Assembly (NCBI GenBank): GCA_002723075.1
Contig: PBNJ01000016.1
Location: 6,435 to 70,434 of the forward strand
DNA from: Flavobacteriaceae bacterium
Lineage (GTDB): Bacteria > Bacteroidota > Bacteroidia > Flavobacteriales > Flavobacteriaceae
DNA length: 64,000 nucleotides
Reading direction: 5' to 3'
In this document: piece by piece, positions 19,296-29,237 of the stretch
Numbering within the stretch: position 1 is the stretch's first letter
Layout of the letters: every line of letters starts with the position of its first letter
Notes under the pieces: generated by a model
Told to the model about the DNA's origin: nothing
Seen by the model: only the letters and a program-made list of their open reading frames with translations
Database searches by the model: none
Position numbers and translations under genes: made by a program

Positions 19296-19940
19296 ATGAA
19301 TAGGAGAAATGCTATAAAAAATTTAGGGTTATCCTTTGGAGCTCTAGCCGTTACACCAACCATGATTGGGATGCTTAAAAGTTGTGCTAGTGCAGCTTAC
19401 GACTTTTCCCCAAAGTTTTTTTTGAAAAACCAATTGAATGATATGCAAATTTTACTCGATGTCATTTTACCCTCCACGGATGATGGCATTCCAGGTGCAT
19501 CAGAACTTGGGTTGTTGAAATTTATTGATGGTTACTTAGATGGAGTTGTAAGTGAATACCAACTCAGTTTACTAAAGTTTGGAGTGAGTTCAATAATTTC
19601 ATCTGCAAAATTGCAATCCACAACTGACCCAATTAACAAACGTTCGTATTGGGAAACTCAGGCAGATAAATACTTTGCTGCTGGTGATAGTAAAGAAAAT
19701 GCTTGGAATGAAGAACTTAACACACTTTTGGAAGGGAAACTAGACAAAGAATCCATCTCCACAAATGCTTTACATTTTATGGTTTTTCAATCTTTTAGAG
19801 GATTCGCTGTGTATGCGTTTCGGATTAACAGTACGATTGGAAAAGAGTTTTTGCACTACGCACCCATCCCTGGACAGCAACTGGGATGTGTTTCCTTAGA
19901 AGAGGCGACAAATGGAAAACTCCATGCTTTTGAGGAGTAA
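19296..19940 (+). CDS. Gluconate 2-dehydrogenase subunit 3-like protein
   Basis: Tat-like MNRRNAIKNLGLSFGALAVTPTMIGML, LLDVILPSTDDGIPGASELG, FIDGYL. Placed directly after the GMC subunit. Confidence 0.85.
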   Translation: MNRRNAIKNLGLSFGALAVTPTMIGMLKSCASAAYDFSPKFFLKNQLNDMQILLDVILPSTDDGIPGASELGLLKFIDGYLDGVVSEYQLSLLKFGVSSIISSAKLQSTTDPINKRSYWETQADKYFAAGDSKENAWNEELNTLLEGKLDKESISTNALHFMVFQSFRGFAVYAFRINSTIGKEFLHYAPIPGQQLGCVSLEEATNGKLHAFEE

Positions 19941-19954
19941 GCATTTTGGTTTTT

Positions 19955-20977
19955 CTACGATGATTCCCTTATAATCAAGTCCGTCTTGATAAATATTGTT
20001 TCTTGTTCTCTACTTGTAATATTATTTTTTGTCTTTATGTTATCTGACAATTTTTTATAAGAAGCCTTTGCCATTTCGAATGCATTTTGATCAATTGTTG
20101 TCAAACGCGGGGTTGTCAGGCTTGATATTTGCCAGTTACTAAACCCTACAACTGAAACCTGATCTGGTACATCGATTGATTGTAATTTCAACTCTCTAAT
20201 TGCAGCGATAGCAGAAATATCTGTTATGGCAAAAACACCATCGATATCTTTTCGCTTGTTAAAAAGCCTAGAAAAAAAACGCTGAGACTCATTAATATTA
20301 TTGGGAGGAACTTGAATCACCAACTCCTCTTCAAAAGTCAAACCCGAGTCAGTGATTGCTGATTTGTAACCCAAAAATCGATCGATGGAGTTTTGTGAAA
20401 GTAAAGGTCCTCTAAGGTGAGCAATTGTTTTTTTTCCTCTAGTTATGAGATGCTCAACTGCTTTTTTGGCAGCATCACGATCACTTGTTACAACTTTATC
20501 AAACGGACTAAGCTTAGAGATTTTATCAAACTCAACAATAGGAATTCCGAGGTTTGAAATCTCAATTAAATGGTCTGGGAAACGCGTCTCATCTGAAAGG
20601 CTAATCAATATGCCATCAACATTTAGTTTTACCAAATCAAGCAAAGCCATTTTTTCTTTTTCCAAATTTTCAAATGTTGGCTTTACGATTACACTGATAT
20701 TATCTTCGGAAGCTAATTCTATTATCGATTCAACAATTTTAGAAAAATAAAAATGATTGATTTGAGGCAAAACCAAGCCAATAAATTTTGTGGATTTTTT
20801 TCTAAAATTTACTGCTTGTTGATTTGGAAAATACTGCAGCTCTTTAGCAAGCTTTATTACCTTATCTCTAGTTGATCGTTTAACATCAGGATAGCCGTTT
20901 AATGCTTTTGAGACTGTTGCTACTGAAACTCCTAAAACATTAGCTAGATATTTTATTGATGTTTTTTTTAAACTCAT
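19955..20977 (-). CDS. LacI family transcriptional regulator
   Basis: HTH: TSIKYLANVLGVSVATVSKALNGYPDVKRSTRDKVIKLA, plus a periplasmic-binding-like sensor domain. Divergent from susC-like gene. Confidence 0.95.
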   Translation of the reverse strand: MSLKKTSIKYLANVLGVSVATVSKALNGYPDVKRSTRDKVIKLAKELQYFPNQQAVNFRKKSTKFIGLVLPQINHFYFSKIVESIIELASEDNISVIVKPTFENLEKEKMALLDLVKLNVDGILISLSDETRFPDHLIEISNLGIPIVEFDKISKLSPFDKVVTSDRDAAKKAVEHLITRGKKTIAHLRGPLLSQNSIDRFLGYKSAITDSGLTFEEELVIQVPPNNINESQRFFSRLFNKRKDIDGVFAITDISAIAAIRELKLQSIDVPDQVSVVGFSNWQISSLTTPRLTTIDQNAFEMAKASYKKLSDNIKTKNNITSREQETIFIKTDLIIRESS

Positions 20978-21192
20978 AATTTAAATAATAGTAGAGATTA
21001 TAAATCTTTTATAAATAAACTAAAACGATTTCGATAACAAATATTTAATTTTTTTTGAAATTGTAAAACACAAGATGTTATGTTTTTAGTATGTTTATTA
21101 GTAAATTATCAATTTTATAGGTGTTATTATACAATTTGAATAGTTTTTGTATAGGTTTTATAGCAACTATTATAATTAATGATCATTAAATT

Positions 21193-21233
21193 AGCGATTA
21201 ATATTATATCGCTTGGCATTGTAATTCACAATG
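21193..21233. promoter_or_regulatory. Two consecutive inverted repeats in the susC-like leader
   Basis: AGCGAT-N9-ATCGCT (21193..21213) and CATTGT-N5-ACAATG (21217..21233), just upstream of the ATG at 21265. Confidence 0.4.
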
Positions 21234-21264
21234 TCATAAAATTAACTTTAACTAAATTATAAAT

Positions 21265-24237
21265 ATGAAAAACCAAAAAACATTTTTTAGTTTTTTCTTG
21301 ACTATTTGTATTGTTGGGCTAAGTTTTGCTCAATCAAGTAATGTGTCGGGAACGGTTTCAGACGCCGACGGTCCGCTACCTGGTGCAACTGTTGTAGTCA
21401 AAGGAACCAACACTGGAGTTACCACTGATTTTGATGGTAACTTTTCTATTCAAGCTGCTGGAGATGACGTTCTAGTCGTTTCGTATGTCGGGTTTGAATC
21501 ACAAGAAGTTGGAGTGTCAAACCAAACCAGTATTTCGGTTGTGCTAAGTTCGAGTAATGAACTTGACGAGGTCATAATCACTGGTTATGGCTCTGTGACA
21601 AAGCGAGACGCTACGGGTGCAGTTGATGCTGTTTCTGCTGGTGATTTCGACCAAGTATCCGCGGACTCTCCTGCTCAATTACTTAGAGGTAAGGTTGCGG
21701 GTGTTCAAATTACTAGTTCAACTGGTGAACCTGGAGCTGGGGTTGCAATCAGAGTTAGAGGAAACTCATCTGTTCGTTCTGGAAATGAACCTCTAATAGT
21801 AGTTGATGGAGTTCCGTTAGCTGGTGGTAATACTTCTTCAGGACTTGGTGATGAAATTCTAGGTTCTGGTAGTGCAAAAAACCCGCTTAACTTCCTAAAT
21901 CAAAATGATATTGAAAGTATAAGTGTTTTAAAAGACGCATCATCTACAGCTATTTACGGTTCTAGAGGTGCAAATGGAGTGATTGTGATTACAACCAAAA
22001 GAGGCACTGTTGTTGAATCAGCTCCTAACGTGACTTATTCTGGATCTGTGAGTTTTTCATCATTTGCAGAAAACAGCTCATTTAATGATGTAATGAGTAG
22101 ATCAGAGTATATCAGCAATTTACCTTCAGGTTCTGCTGTAGCCTCTGAATCAGGGTCTTACAAATGGCAAGATGTTCTTCTTCGTAATGCAACTAGTACC
22201 AATCATGACATAACTGTTACTGCAGGAGGGCAAAATTCTTCAACTCGCCTGTCAATTGGAGCTAATTTACAAGACGGTGTAGTGAACAAAACAGGAATGG
22301 ATAAATACAATGTTAGTTTATACAACTCTTATAATCTACTAGATAATAAAGTTAATGTTCAAACTAGAGTGATTTATTCAGATATTGAAGATGAATCTCA
22401 CCTAAATACAAACACTGCAGGTTATGTAGGTAACTTAATTGGTACCGCTCTGTACTGGAGACCAACGTTGGATGTTGTGGATGCTACTGGGGCTTATACT
22501 AATGTAAGTGATGATTATCTTAACCCTCAAGAACTTCTTGATGCTTATGATGACAATACTTTCACTAAAAGGCTTTTAGCTAATGTAAATGTTTCTTTTG
22601 CATTAAATGACAATGTTACTTTTAGAACCATTTATGGAGTTGATAGCTCTACTTCAGCTAGAGAAGCTCAGTTGTCTCCATCTATGGATATCAGAGATAC
22701 TGCAAGGGCAGATGGCAAGAGAGGGCAAGCATCTATTTATAATGATGACCGCTTAAACAGAACATTTGAAAACACTTTGAATTATGTAAGTAATCTTAAC
22801 GGAGTTGATGTTAATTTATTGGCTGGTTACTCTTATTATAGTTATGTAAGTGAAGGAAGTGTACTTCATGCTAAAGGGTTCAATGCTGATCAAGTAAATC
22901 TTATTGATAACATTGGAGGTGTTGTTGACGTTGCTGAAGCTTATTCAATTGGATCATACAAAAATGAAACTGAGTTGCAATCATTTTTTGCACGTGCATC
23001 ATTAACGTATGACAAATTACTAGCAACTTTGACATATCGTGTTGATGGTTCTTCCAAATTTGGTGAGGATAATAAGTATGGTAGTTTCCCTGCTGTTGGT
23101 TTAGGATACAAACTTTTTGAAAATGAGAGTGGTTTAATAAACAACCTTAAAGTTAGAGGTAGCTGGGGTGTAACAGGTAATCAAGAATTTGCTGTAAACT
23201 CAGCAATATCAAAATCGAGATATAGCAATGCTTCTATTTCCGTTGTTACTAATGCTAACCCTAACCTTGAGTGGGAAACAACTACTTCTACTGGTGTAGG
23301 GGTTGATTTTGAAATTCTTGATGGAAAAGCAACTGGTTCATTGGACTATTTCCAAAGATCAACAGAAAATTTAATTTTCCCGGTTCCTGAAGCTGCTACA
23401 AAGCCAGGTCCTGCCTCGCCTAGATTTATCAATCTTGATGGTGAGCTTGTAAATACTGGAGTTGAAGTTGGATTAAACTATAACTTGGTTGATTCAAGTG
23501 ATTTAACCTGGGACGTTTCTGCAAATGCATCATTCCTTTCGAATGAAATTCAAAATTTTGCTGGATTTGTCCAAACTGGTAGAATCCACGGTCAAGGTCT
23601 TTCAGGAGCTTATGCTCAGGTTTTGACAAACAATCAACCACTTTACAGCTACTATATATTTGAATTCCAAGGATATGATAGTGATGGTGCTTCTTTGTAT
23701 ACACAACCGGATGGAAGTGCTGGCCCATTAGGGAGCGCATCAAAAGTTCTTGACAAGCAAGCTCTTCCAAAAACAAATGTTGGTTTTTCAACAAGTGTTG
23801 CATTTGGAGATTGGACTATGAGTACTTCTTTTTATGGTGCTTTCGGTCACTATGTGTACAACAACACGGCTAATGCTTATTTTTTCAGAGGGGCATATGA
23901 AACACGTAACGTACCTGGTTCAGTTTTATCCTCTGGTCAAGCAATTGCTGATCCAAACTCCCCATCGACGAAATTCCTTGAAAAGGGTGATTTCCTGAGA
24001 TGGTCAAGTTTGAATATTGGCTATGATTTAGGAGACTCTATTTTAAGTTCATTCGGAGTTACAAATGCAAGAGTCTATCTAAACGCTGATAACCTTGCAA
24101 CATTTACTGATTACACTGGATTTGATCCTGAAGTAGCTATCGATAAGTCTATGGGTGGTGTACCTTCTGCCGGTATGGATTATTTAGCATACCCAAAATC
24201 CAGAACGTTTACTCTTGGAGTTAATTTGACATTTTAA
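21265..24237 (+). CDS. SusC/RagA family TonB-linked outer membrane protein
   Basis: Signal peptide, carboxypeptidase-regulatory-like domain (VSGTVSDADGPLPGATVVVKGTNTG), plug (IRVRGNSSVRSGNEPLIVVDGVPL), LKDASSTAIYGSRGANGVIVITTKRG. Confidence 0.96.
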   Translation: MKNQKTFFSFFLTICIVGLSFAQSSNVSGTVSDADGPLPGATVVVKGTNTGVTTDFDGNFSIQAAGDDVLVVSYVGFESQEVGVSNQTSISVVLSSSNELDEVIITGYGSVTKRDATGAVDAVSAGDFDQVSADSPAQLLRGKVAGVQITSSTGEPGAGVAIRVRGNSSVRSGNEPLIVVDGVPLAGGNTSSGLGDEILGSGSAKNPLNFLNQNDIESISVLKDASSTAIYGSRGANGVIVITTKRGTVVESAPNVTYSGSVSFSSFAENSSFNDVMSRSEYISNLPSGSAVASESGSYKWQDVLLRNATSTNHDITVTAGGQNSSTRLSIGANLQDGVVNKTGMDKYNVSLYNSYNLLDNKVNVQTRVIYSDIEDESHLNTNTAGYVGNLIGTALYWRPTLDVVDATGAYTNVSDDYLNPQELLDAYDDNTFTKRLLANVNVSFALNDNVTFRTIYGVDSSTSAREAQLSPSMDIRDTARADGKRGQASIYNDDRLNRTFENTLNYVSNLNGVDVNLLAGYSYYSYVSEGSVLHAKGFNADQVNLIDNIGGVVDVAEAYSIGSYKNETELQSFFARASLTYDKLLATLTYRVDGSSKFGEDNKYGSFPAVGLGYKLFENESGLINNLKVRGSWGVTGNQEFAVNSAISKSRYSNASISVVTNANPNLEWETTTSTGVGVDFEILDGKATGSLDYFQRSTENLIFPVPEAATKPGPASPRFINLDGELVNTGVEVGLNYNLVDSSDLTWDVSANASFLSNEIQNFAGFVQTGRIHGQGLSGAYAQVLTNNQPLYSYYIFEFQGYDSDGASLYTQPDGSAGPLGSASKVLDKQALPKTNVGFSTSVAFGDWTMSTSFYGAFGHYVYNNTANAYFFRGAYETRNVPGSVLSSGQAIADPNSPSTKFLEKGDFLRWSSLNIGYDLGDSILSSFGVTNARVYLNADNLATFTDYTGFDPEVAIDKSMGGVPSAGMDYLAYPKSRTFTLGVNLTF

Positions 24238-24254
24238 TTTTTAAACTATTTTAA

Positions 24255-25811
24255 ATGAAATCTTTAATAAAATTTATTTATTGTTCAGTTATAGCTCTTG
24301 CTGTAGTTTCCTGTACAGATTTAGAGGAACAGGCACTTGATGGTGTTATTCCTGAGGGAGCTGGAGGAAGTGGTACAAGTGCTGATCTTTCAGGTTTGGT
24401 TGGTGATGTAGCTGCACTTCATAATGAGTGGAATAGAAATCTAGGTGTTCAAGAAATGCCTGGAGATGCTATGGCTGGTCCAACTAGAGGTGGTGACTGG
24501 GATGATAACGCTGCTCTTCGTCAAATCCACGCTCACACATGGGCACCTGACCATCCTTGGATTGGTGCTACATTTAATGTGTTAATGACTGGAATCTACA
24601 ATGCGGATTTAATCCTCAATGATAGTTCTCAATCATCTGATCACCATGCTGCTAAGCTTTTAAAAGCATATTTCTATTTTCATATGATGGATAAGTTTGG
24701 TCAAGTACCATACAGAGACTCATATGATGATATGACTTTAGATGCTCAGGTTTACACTAGAGCAGAAGCATTTGCAATTGCCGTAAGTTTAGCTACTGAT
24801 GCGCTTTCTGGATTACCAGAAAAAGCATCTGGAGGTGCTGATACGCCAAATAAAGATGCAGCCAGAATGTTGCTTGCTAAATTACACCTAAATAGAGCTG
24901 TTTTTACAGGAGAGGCGGGAGCAACTTCATTTACACATGATGCTGCTGATATGACTGCTGTAATTGATTATGTCAATGATATGACATCATCTTTAAATCA
25001 AGGGAATGGTACAGCAGATGGTACCGGATATTGGGCTAATTTTGATAAAGACAATGATGGTTCTAATGAACTTATTTGGGCTCTCAAAGTTGAACCAGGT
25101 GCTTCTGACTCAAAAGGCTTTACCGGCTATTACTGGAGAATGGGGCAACATTACAACCAAACTCCTGGTGGATGGAATGGACCTGTTATGGTTGGAGAAT
25201 ACTATGACTACTTTTTAGAAAATGGAGTAGCTGATGGCGATGATCCAAGAGCAACATGGTCAACTCCTGAAATTATCTCTATGATGGGTAATAATGTTGG
25301 TGTTCAAAGAGGTCAAATTAAAAAGCCTGGTGGAACTGAAGATGTTGAAGACCGTAAGGGTAATAAACTAATTTACACTAAAGAAGTTCCACTTGTTGTA
25401 TTAGATCCTGTAGCAATTGAATCAGCTGGATTTAGAACAATTAAATATATTCCCGATGATTTTGATAACGCTAATGCTGACTATGCTATTTACAGAATGG
25501 CAGATGCTATGTTGATGCGTGCAGAAGCAGCTTTATTAGGCGGTTCAGGAGGTAATGCTCAAGCTGATTTAGATGCTGTTCGTGCAAGAGTTGGACTTGG
25601 CTCAATTTCAGCAAGTCTAGATAATGTTTATGCTGAAAGAGCACGTGAGCTATGGTGGGAAGGTCATCGTAGAACTGATATGGTTAGATGGGGTACATTC
25701 CTTTCATCAAAGGAACTTAAGCCAGCTGAATCAGATTCTAAATATCTACTGTTCCCAATTCCAGCTGATGCATTAATTAACCCTAATATGAACCAAAATC
25801 CTGGGTATTAA
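24255..25811 (+). CDS. SusD/RagB family nutrient-binding lipoprotein
   Basis: Lipobox VSCTDLEEQ, C-terminal RARELWWEGHRRTDMVRWGTF and LLFPIPADALINPNMNQNPGY. Directly after susC-like gene. Confidence 0.96.
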   Translation: MKSLIKFIYCSVIALAVVSCTDLEEQALDGVIPEGAGGSGTSADLSGLVGDVAALHNEWNRNLGVQEMPGDAMAGPTRGGDWDDNAALRQIHAHTWAPDHPWIGATFNVLMTGIYNADLILNDSSQSSDHHAAKLLKAYFYFHMMDKFGQVPYRDSYDDMTLDAQVYTRAEAFAIAVSLATDALSGLPEKASGGADTPNKDAARMLLAKLHLNRAVFTGEAGATSFTHDAADMTAVIDYVNDMTSSLNQGNGTADGTGYWANFDKDNDGSNELIWALKVEPGASDSKGFTGYYWRMGQHYNQTPGGWNGPVMVGEYYDYFLENGVADGDDPRATWSTPEIISMMGNNVGVQRGQIKKPGGTEDVEDRKGNKLIYTKEVPLVVLDPVAIESAGFRTIKYIPDDFDNANADYAIYRMADAMLMRAEAALLGGSGGNAQADLDAVRARVGLGSISASLDNVYAERARELWWEGHRRTDMVRWGTFLSSKELKPAESDSKYLLFPIPADALINPNMNQNPGY

Positions 25812-25832
25812 TTAGGTTAATTTAAATTTCTT

Positions 25833-25866
25833 AAAAAGGCAAATTAATATTAATTTGCCTTTTTTT
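25833..25866 (+). terminator. Strong intrinsic terminator after susD-like gene
   Basis: AAAAAGGCAAATTAATATTAATTTGCCTTTTTTT: a near-perfect long inverted repeat ending in a T-run. Confidence 0.85.
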
Positions 25867-25910
25867 ATTTCTCTTTCTAAAGCTGCTAATTTTAAAAAAG
25901 AAAAATTGTA

Positions 25911-28900
25911 ATGTTAGCCCTATATTTTAAACAAGCTAAGTACTTTTTAGCCGGATTATCTTTAATATTTTATTCATGTTCATTCGAAGAAAATAAAGTA
26001 GACGCTCTCTTTAGCTTAGTGGAAAATACCACAACAGGAATTGATGTCATAAACAACATTGAAACAACTCGTGACTTAAATGTATTTAAATATAGAAACT
26101 TTTACAATGGAGGTGGTGTTAGCATTGGAGATGTAAACAATGATGGGTTGCCAGACTTGTACTTGACAATAAATAGAGGTCCAAATAAACTATATTTAAA
26201 TAAAGGCAATTTTGAATTTGAAGATATAACTTCAATTGCTGGAGTAGCAGGAACAAAGCCATGGTCAACAGGTGTCGTCATGATAGATATAAATAATGAT
26301 GGTTGGTTAGATATATATGTTTGTAATGCTGGAATAAAAAGTGGAGATGAACAAGACAATGAACTATTTATAAATAATGGTGATGGGACATTTAATGAAA
26401 AGGCCTCGGATTATAATTTGGCTGAAAGTGGAATAACTACTCATGCAGCTTTTTTTGATTATGATCAAGATGGGGATTTAGATGTATACATACTTAATAA
26501 TAGTTTTATACCAGTTACAACTTTAGGATATAATGATAAGAGAGATCTTAGAGATTCGAATTGGGATGTTCCACCTCATTTAAAAGGAGGTGGGGACAAG
26601 TTATTGCGCAATGATAATAACTATTTCACAGATGTTTCAGAAGAGGCCGGTATTTTTGGAAGTCTAATCGGATTTGGCCTTGGTGTTACTTTAGGGGATG
26701 TCAATAAAGATGGTCATATAGATATATACGTATCGAACGATTTCTATGAAAGGGATTACCTATACATGAACCAGGGTGATGGTACATTTAAAGAGAAAAT
26801 CCAGCAATTGGTAAATCATATGAGTCATTCATCCATGGGGGCAGATATGGCAGATTTAAACAACGATGGTTTTGTTGAAATTTATGTTACGGATATGCTA
26901 CCTGAAGGAGATCAAAGGCTGAAAGAAACAACAGAATTTGAAGGGTTTGACATTTATAAGCTTAAACTAGGGAAAAACTTCTATCACCAGTTTATGCAAA
27001 ATACATTACAATATAATAACAATGGAGGTTCATTTTCAGAAATCTCTACCTATGCTGGTGTTGAAGCTACCGATTGGAGCTGGGGCGCATTACTATTCGA
27101 CATGGATAATGATGGATACAAAGATATTTTTGTCTGCAATGGAATTTATCATGAGCTTACAAACCAGGACTTTATGAACTTTTTCGCCAATGATGTTGTT
27201 CAAAAAATGGTTTATTCTGGACAAAAAGAAGAGGTTGAAAATATTGTAAACCGAATGCCCTCAAGGCCAATCCCTAATTATGCGTTTAAAAACAATCATG
27301 ATCTTACCTTCACGAATCAATCAAAAGAGTGGGGGTTTGAAAAGCCAACCTTCTCAAATGGAGCAGCATACGGAGATCTGGATAATGACGGAGATTTAGA
27401 TTTAGTAATAAATAATGTAAATGAACCCATAATGGTTTATAAGAACAAGTCATCTGAAAGGGGGAAAAATTATGTTAAAGTAAGACTTGAAGGAGATGAA
27501 GGAAATATTAATGCTATTGGAGCAAAAGTTAGTGTATACTACAGCAATAAACACGTTTATAATGAACTCATACCAACAAAAGGATTTCAATCTTCAATCG
27601 AATACACATTGAGCATTGGAATTGGGGATGCTAAAATGATTGACTCAATATCAGTAATTTGGCCTGATCAATCAACTACCATAAAAAAATCTATATCAGT
27701 AAATAAACTTCAAATTATTTCTAAAGAAAATTCGTTTAATTTTTCAGAACCTGAAAATCAGGATAACGAAACCTTTTTCAAGAACAAGTTTTTGAATGCT
27801 GAAAAACACAAAGAAGACGTTTTTGTTGATTATAACTACGAGCAATTGGTAACCAAAATGTTATCACGTGAGGGTCCAGCAATTGCTATTTCTGATATTG
27901 ACAACAATGGCTTAGACGACATCTATATCGGAAGTGCTTTTGGTCAAAAATCACAACTTTTATTACAAACAAGTAAGGGTAAATTTATCAGTTCAAATCA
28001 GCCATTTATAGATGACACTTCTTTATTTGAGGATACAAGTGCAAAATTTATCGATGTTGACGGAGATGGGGATAAAGACTTATTTGTAGGATCTGGCGGT
28101 AACAATCCAACAAAAGCAAAAATCAATTATCAAGACCGACTTTATATCAATAATGGGGATGGTGAATTTTTGCATGACAAAGATGCTTTACCGCCTTACA
28201 TTTCAAATTCATCTGTAGTTTCACCTTATGACTATAATAATGACGGAGCAATAGATTTATTTATTGGAAATAGATCTGTAACAGGGGTTTACGGAATTAA
28301 TCCCAGCTCAATCCTTCTAGAAAATAATGGACAAGGCTCATTTAATAATGTAACAAACCTTAAAGCATACGGTCTCAACGAATTAGGAATGGTCACTGAT
28401 GCTGAATGGGTTAACTTAACTGGTGATGCGCGTAGAGAACTAGTAATTGTAGGAACCTGGATGTCACCTGTTGTCTTTGCTTACAATGGGGTTTATTTTG
28501 AAAAAGTTTCATCCTCCCTAGATGATGTAAGTGGGTGGTGGGATGAAGTTTTGAGCAGTGATTTCAACAATGACGGTACAAATGATTTGGTATTTGGAAA
28601 CAAAGGACTTAATTCAATATACATCGGTTCGAATGACTCACCTGCACGCATGTACATAAATGATTTTGACAATAATGGTACTCTTGATCAAATTCATACA
28701 AGAGAAATTAATGGTTTTGATAAGCCAATACATGTTAAAAATGAATTGATATCACAACTGACATATTTAAAGAAGACAAATCTTAAGTTTTCAGAATATG
28801 CAAAAAAAGATATATCCAGTTTATTCTCAAAAGATAAAGTAAACGAATCAATCATTAAGGAAGTAAATGAGACAAAAAGTATTATTGCTTTGAACGAAGG

Positions 28901-29237
28901 AGATTTGAATTTTGCCTTATCACCACTTCCAAGCGAAGTCCAATGGAGTTCTGTAAATACTGGAATTGTAGATGATTTTAATGCTGATGGAAATATTGAT
29001 ATGATACTTGCTGGTGGCGAGAATAACCTAAAGCCACAATTTGCGAAATTAGACAGTGGTTTTGCTTCGTTACTTTTGGGTAATGGAGATGGGACATTTA
29101 AATTTATAACGGTTGAAAAATCAGGTTTACAAATTAAAGGTTCTGTAAGATCCCTTGAAAAAATTAATATGGGAGATAGCCTAGGTTACTTATTTGGAAT
29201 CAATGATGAAAATCCAATATTATATGCTCCAAAATAA
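25911..29237 (+). CDS. VCBS/FG-GAP repeat lipoprotein with ASPIC/UnbV (CRTAC1-like) region
   Basis: Lipobox FYSC; repeated DxNxDGxxDxY motifs (GDVNNDGLPDLYL, DINNDGWLDIYVC, DYDQDGDLDVYIL); GAKVSVYYSNK...GIGDAKMIDSISVIWPD as in ASPIC/UnbV. Confidence 0.92.
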   Translation: MLALYFKQAKYFLAGLSLIFYSCSFEENKVDALFSLVENTTTGIDVINNIETTRDLNVFKYRNFYNGGGVSIGDVNNDGLPDLYLTINRGPNKLYLNKGNFEFEDITSIAGVAGTKPWSTGVVMIDINNDGWLDIYVCNAGIKSGDEQDNELFINNGDGTFNEKASDYNLAESGITTHAAFFDYDQDGDLDVYILNNSFIPVTTLGYNDKRDLRDSNWDVPPHLKGGGDKLLRNDNNYFTDVSEEAGIFGSLIGFGLGVTLGDVNKDGHIDIYVSNDFYERDYLYMNQGDGTFKEKIQQLVNHMSHSSMGADMADLNNDGFVEIYVTDMLPEGDQRLKETTEFEGFDIYKLKLGKNFYHQFMQNTLQYNNNGGSFSEISTYAGVEATDWSWGALLFDMDNDGYKDIFVCNGIYHELTNQDFMNFFANDVVQKMVYSGQKEEVENIVNRMPSRPIPNYAFKNNHDLTFTNQSKEWGFEKPTFSNGAAYGDLDNDGDLDLVINNVNEPIMVYKNKSSERGKNYVKVRLEGDEGNINAIGAKVSVYYSNKHVYNELIPTKGFQSSIEYTLSIGIGDAKMIDSISVIWPDQSTTIKKSISVNKLQIISKENSFNFSEPENQDNETFFKNKFLNAEKHKEDVFVDYNYEQLVTKMLSREGPAIAISDIDNNGLDDIYIGSAFGQKSQLLLQTSKGKFISSNQPFIDDTSLFEDTSAKFIDVDGDGDKDLFVGSGGNNPTKAKINYQDRLYINNGDGEFLHDKDALPPYISNSSVVSPYDYNNDGAIDLFIGNRSVTGVYGINPSSILLENNGQGSFNNVTNLKAYGLNELGMVTDAEWVNLTGDARRELVIVGTWMSPVVFAYNGVYFEKVSSSLDDVSGWWDEVLSSDFNNDGTNDLVFGNKGLNSIYIGSNDSPARMYINDFDNNGTLDQIHTREINGFDKPIHVKNELISQLTYLKKTNLKFSEYAKKDISSLFSKDKVNESIIKEVNETKSIIALNEGDLNFALSPLPSEVQWSSVNTGIVDDFNADGNIDMILAGGENNLKPQFAKLDSGFASLLLGNGDGTFKFITVEKSGLQIKGSVRSLEKINMGDSLGYLFGINDENPILYAPK

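Noticed and set aside
23429-23803. 124-aa minus-strand ORF
   Set aside because: Antisense shadow inside the susC-like gene; low-complexity composition.
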